A DNA stretch of 64,000 nt from Bin87 sp026710825 (GTDB taxonomy: Bacteria > Chloroflexota > Dehalococcoidia > Lucifugimonadales > UBA3495). Each line of letters starts with the position of its first letter. Position 1 is the first letter of the stretch. The stretch is from positions 1,984,001 through 2,048,000 of the forward strand of contig OZ247427.1 in assembly GCA_965232815.1 (NCBI GenBank), given 5' to 3'. Shown piece by piece: positions 61,056 through 64,000 of the stretch. Position numbers and translations under genes: made by a program. The notes beneath the pieces were generated by a model that was not told the origin of the DNA, made no database searches, and worked only from the letters and a program-made list of their open reading frames with translations.

Positions 61056-61955
61056 TCACGATTTACGTTGTATCTGGAAACCGGCTTCCTCTTCCATGGG
61101 CAGCACGATGGCGGCCCCGTCCATATCCCCCAGGCCCTGCTCAACCGCCTCAGTGAAGAGCCGGTAGGCGAGATCTCCGCCCGGTATCGGCGTCTCCAGG
61201 TCTCGCGCCATCTCTTGTATCAACCCCAGGTCCTTCAGGAACACGCGCACCTGCGTCCGGATTCCCTCGAAGTCCCGGTCCAACATCGCCGGCGCATTCC
61301 GACCCAGGATGAAGCTCTGGCCCCAACCCGAGTTCACCAGCTCGAACACCAGCGCGGGGTCGGCTCCCGACTTGGCTGCCAGCAGCATCGCCTCCGCCGC
61401 CGCCACTTTGTGTACGCCCACTAACAACTGGTTCACCAACTTGGCCGCCGTACCCGACCCAGTGGGTCCCACGTGGCGTACCACCGCGCCCATGACGTCC
61501 AACGCCGGCTGCACTCGTGCGTATGCCTCGGCCGGCCCGCCCACCATGATGGTCAACGTGCCATCGGTCGCTCGTTCCGTCCCTCCGCTGATGGGTGCGT
61601 CCAGAAACATCGCGCCCCGTGCTTCCGCGGCCGCCGCGCATGCCCTGGATGTGGATGCCCCGACCGTGCTGTGATCCACGATAATCTGGCCCGGACGCGC
61701 GTTGGGCAACGCTCCGTCCTCCCCCAGCAGCACCGCCTCGCACGTCGCCACGTCAGGCAGGCATGCCAGCACGACGTCGCAGTTTTCCATGATCTCAGCC
61801 GTGGACGTCGCCGCTGTCGCCCCGGCGTCCGCTATCTGCCGCACCTTTTCCTGACTGCGGTTGTGCACCGTCAGGTCGTAACCCGCCCGCAGCAGGTTGT
61901 ACGACATGGGCAAGCCCATGCGGCCCAACCCGATGAATCCGATCTTTTCGCTCAA
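61056..61955 (-). CDS. 3-hydroxyisobutyrate dehydrogenase-like NAD(P)-dependent oxidoreductase
   Basis: A 299-residue beta-hydroxyacid dehydrogenase. The Rossmann motif IGFIGLGRMGLPMSYNLLRAG, substrate block FLDAPISGGTERATDGTLTIMVGG, and KLVNQLLVGVHKVAAAEAMLLAAKSG with the catalytic Lys (usual G-G-K--NN; here GSGTAAKLVNQ) are all present. It may act on tartronate semialdehyde, hydroxyisobutyrate or a similar acid. It precedes the aminotransferase on the same strand. Confidence 0.9.
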   Translation of the reverse strand: MSEKIGFIGLGRMGLPMSYNLLRAGYDLTVHNRSQEKVRQIADAGATAATSTAEIMENCDVVLACLPDVATCEAVLLGEDGALPNARPGQIIVDHSTVGASTSRACAAAAEARGAMFLDAPISGGTERATDGTLTIMVGGPAEAYARVQPALDVMGAVVRHVGPTGSGTAAKLVNQLLVGVHKVAAAEAMLLAAKSGADPALVFELVNSGWGQSFILGRNAPAMLDRDFEGIRTQVRVFLKDLGLIQEMARDLETPIPGGDLAYRLFTEAVEQGLGDMDGAAIVLPMEEEAGFQIQRKS

Positions 61956-61980
61956 TCCGTCAACTCCTGGAACAACTCGA

Positions 61981-62772
61981 TCAGATTAGTCCCTCTGCCA
62001 TCGCTGCCGCTTCAACCAGTTCCCATCCGTCCTCGATGCCGGGCAGCAACCGGTCGCATGCCTCGGCTTTCAGCACTGCCCGCCCGGTCTCATCGCTGTC
62101 GTCAACGGACACTAACGCCGCCGTGACCTGTGCCGCCTCGACAGGATCAACCTCCGGCCGCGCCGTGAAGCAGCAGTGGCTGTACCCCGGGCTGCTCCAG
62201 AACACCTTGAGGTCTCCGGAATTGATCCCGTGCCGCTCCGTCAACGTATCCAGCGTCCGTGCACTCACCGCGCCGGCATCGTAGTTGCGATCCAGCACCT
62301 GCAACACGACGTCTATCTGGTCGCTGTTGTGCTGCTGATTTCGTTGGTCGTAGAAGTCCGCTGCAGCCAGCGAACGGGACGGCGTCATCCCCATTTCCTT
62401 GAGGAAGTAGACGGGCAGCAGTCCCGCTTCCACCGAGTCCCGCGCCGCGAAGGCGAACCTTTTCCCCGGCAGGTCCTCTACCGTATCTATCTCCGAATCC
62501 GCGCGCGCGATGAACTTGGTGGTGAACCCCACGTCAACGTCCCTCAGCGCCAGCACCGGCGCGCCATCGTCCATCGCTCGCCGCATCTTCACGTGCGACA
62601 GCGGCCCATTCCACGCCAGGTTGATCTCACCGCGCACGAACGCGTCCACCATCTCGTCGTAGCCGGAGTAAAGCACCCAGTCGAACTCCACTCCTTTCCT
62701 TTGGAACACCGTTTCCAACGCTTTGCAGAGGTCCAGATGTGCAACCGAACCCGTCGCTCCCATGCGTATCAT
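61981..62772 (-). CDS. PhnD-like periplasmic-binding fold protein without signal peptide
   Basis: A 263-residue protein of the phosphate/phosphite/phosphonate binding family: RMGATGSVAHLDLCKALETVFQRKGVEFDWVLYSGYDEMVDAFVRGEINLAWNGPLSHVKM and DTVEDLPGKRFAFAARDSVEAGLLPVYFLKEMG. No signal peptide or lipobox is visible at the N-terminus, and no ABC permease adjoins, so it may be cytosolic. It is the first gene of the minus-strand catabolic cluster. Substrate is unknown; an ABC-independent sensor is possible. Confidence 0.78.
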   Translation of the reverse strand: MIRMGATGSVAHLDLCKALETVFQRKGVEFDWVLYSGYDEMVDAFVRGEINLAWNGPLSHVKMRRAMDDGAPVLALRDVDVGFTTKFIARADSEIDTVEDLPGKRFAFAARDSVEAGLLPVYFLKEMGMTPSRSLAAADFYDQRNQQHNSDQIDVVLQVLDRNYDAGAVSARTLDTLTERHGINSGDLKVFWSSPGYSHCCFTARPEVDPVEAAQVTAALVSVDDSDETGRAVLKAEACDRLLPGIEDGWELVEAAAMAEGLI

Positions 62773-62997
62773 CTCGCCACCTCCGGCAGTTCCTGAACCT
62801 ATCCAGGCGGATTAAATTCGTGGTTGCCTGGCATTCTTCGCCAGTCTAACAGCCTGCCCACACACTGCCAACCAACGGTGTCCTTGTGCCGAGCATGGGG
62901 ATTTGGCATTATCTGCGCGGCAATCATGGGGCGAAATAAAACCTTCGGGATGTCCGCGGCGTAAAGAGCGGCAACTGCGATAAGGTACGATGCTGAC

Positions 62998-64000
62998 ATG
63001 AACACTATTGCCCGCAATATCCGGCGGGGCGGCCCTGTTCTGGCGATCATGGCGTTGCTCTGGATAGCCGCTCTGGCTTGTGTTGCCGGACAGGAGCCTC
63101 CCACTTCTGGCGCCACGTCAACCGCCGCGCATTTGGCGTCGGGCGCAACGGTGGCGCTCACCAGGCCTCCCGCCCCGACCCTTGCTCCGACTGCGCCGCC
63201 CACCGCAACGGAGGCTCCCACGCCCAATGCGATGGCGGAAACGCCTGAGCATGCCGTCGCCTCTCCCACCGCAACACCGACGACCGCTCCCGATCCTGCG
63301 ACCCAGGACGCCGAGCCGACGGCTGCGGCTGTCTCCCCCACATTTGTCGATCGGGACCTGTTGGAGGAACGGGCATCCTCCTTTCTGAACGAATTGGTCG
63401 ATGAAGTCGGTGTCAGGACCAGCGGCACCGACCTTGAGGAAGCGGCTGCCGAATACTTGGTTAAACGCCTTAAGGGCCTGGGATACGCACCGGAGATCCA
63501 GGAATTTGCCTGGGAGTCGCCAGCCGCCACGCTGGGAATCGCCGGTCTGGAGCCGGGGAGCCTGGACGCTAACATCCTCACCGGGACCGGAAGCGGGAGC
63601 GTAACTGCGCAACTGGCATCGGTGGGTCAGGCCAAAGTTGAAGACATCCCTACGGAGGGCTTGGAGGGCAAGATCGCCCTGATCGAGCGCGGCGAAATCA
63701 CCTTTGGCAGCAAGGTGTCCCAAGTGCATAACGCCGGCGCAGTGGCCGCCATCATCTATAACAACGAGCAGGGAAACTTCCGGGGCACCCTGGGCGGCCG
63801 GGGCCGCATTCCCGCCATTTCCCTGTCTCGGGCCGACGGTCTCATGCTCAAAGAGTTGGTGGAACAAGACAACCCCGTCGAGGCAACCGTCGCCGTCCAG
63901 GACAATGCCGTGCCATCCCGCAACGTGATCGCCGAACTCCCGGGATCAGGGGACGGGGTCATCGTAATCGGCGCTCACTACGACACCGTGCCCGACTCTG
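62998..64000 (+). CDS. M28-family peptidase lipoprotein, N-terminal part
   Basis: At least 334 codons, open to the window edge, from the ATG at 62998. A signal segment ends in the lipobox LALAC (Cys28); a Thr/Pro/Ala-rich linker spans about 30-115; then FLNELVDEVGVRTSGTDLEEAAAEYLVKRLKGLGY begins the peptidase, with a PA-type insert (EGLEGKIALIERGEITFGSKVSQVHNAGAVAAIIYNN). The final VIVIGAHYDTVPDS is the first metal-ligand motif of M28. It would be a surface aminopeptidase. It is divergent from the PhnD-like gene. Confidence 0.87.
   Translation, partial: MNTIARNIRRGGPVLAIMALLWIAALACVAGQEPPTSGATSTAAHLASGATVALTRPPAPTLAPTAPPTATEAPTPNAMAETPEHAVASPTATPTTAPDPATQDAEPTAAAVSPTFVDRDLLEERASSFLNELVDEVGVRTSGTDLEEAAAEYLVKRLKGLGYAPEIQEFAWESPAATLGIAGLEPGSLDANILTGTGSGSVTAQLASVGQAKVEDIPTEGLEGKIALIERGEITFGSKVSQVHNAGAVAAIIYNNEQGNFRGTLGGRGRIPAISLSRADGLMLKELVEQDNPVEATVAVQDNAVPSRNVIAELPGSGDGVIVIGAHYDTVPDS

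Noticed and set aside
62799..63581. 260-residue minus-strand frame at the right edge
   Set aside because: It is the shadow of the M28 peptidase lipoprotein on the plus strand, which has a lipobox and PA/M28 motifs.

Overview
The window is about 64 kb of GC-rich bacterial chromosome with tightly packed genes and short spacers. Gene content points to Chloroflexota, probably the marine SAR202/Dehalococcoidia side: a DUF2203 protein, a TrmI-type tRNA methyltransferase, a MoxR-DUF58-transglutaminase cassette, a luciferase-like flavin oxidoreductase, an enolase-superfamily dehydratase, bacterial NurA and a TTC38-like TPR protein. This placement is inferred from gene content, not from a phylogenetic marker.

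Layout. 1-8.5 kb: end of an aldehyde dehydrogenase, a secreted trypsin-like protease, trmI, an HDAC/AcuC-type deacetylase, then a minus-strand run (thioesterase, bicupin, enolase, rsmG) and an AT-richer pentapeptide-repeat/FRG-domain gene that looks acquired. 8.5-18.3 kb: a large PEP-carboxykinase-like protein, malate synthase, a Uma2 nuclease-fold protein, a stand-alone 5'-3' exonuclease, a TPR protein and etfBA. 18.4-32.4 kb: ogt, the transglutaminase/DUF58/MoxR operon, plsY-der, divergent selB, nurA, a CinA-type amidohydrolase and an unrecognised HExxH protein. 32.4-36.5 kb: two MaoC-fold proteins, two tandem short-chain dehydrogenases and a luciferase-like oxidoreductase, together resembling a split peroxisomal MFE-2 beta-oxidation module. 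36.6-44.6 kb: DoxX group, purA, a repeat-rich spacer, an M24 peptidase and a PstS-like lipoprotein carrying two near-identical binding domains. 44.7-45.85 kb: an IS110-family element. 45.9-53.0 kb: HpaB-type monooxygenase, AXE1 esterase, sulfotransferase, MFS transporter, nth-argC. 53.1-56.4 kb: tRNA-Glu, small proteins, a degenerate type II dehydroquinase with a protoglobin, PAC2 and CrcB. 56.5-62.8 kb: a minus-strand catabolic cluster (enolase-superfamily dehydratase, sarcosine-oxidase-like flavoprotein, SMP-30 lactonase, class IV aminotransferase, 3-hydroxyisobutyrate-dehydrogenase-like protein, PhnD-like binding protein). 62.998 kb to the end: an M28 peptidase lipoprotein that runs off the window.

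No CRISPR array or canonical defence operon was seen. The most unusual signals are: a roughly 165-bp conserved core of a noncoding repeat present in two opposed copies (39.77 and 58.82 kb), one next to a small unknown basic protein; several promoters whose -10 hexamer lies between the arms of an inverted repeat (trmI, the PEPCK-like gene, malate synthase, der, pepP); enzymes whose catalytic residue is replaced (dehydroquinase Tyr to Phe, transglutaminase Cys to Ser); the pentapeptide-FRG fusion; the double PstS protein with a hairpin-rich leader; and the IS110 left flank as a possible bridge-RNA locus. selB implies that the genome uses selenocysteine, although no selenoprotein was recognised here.
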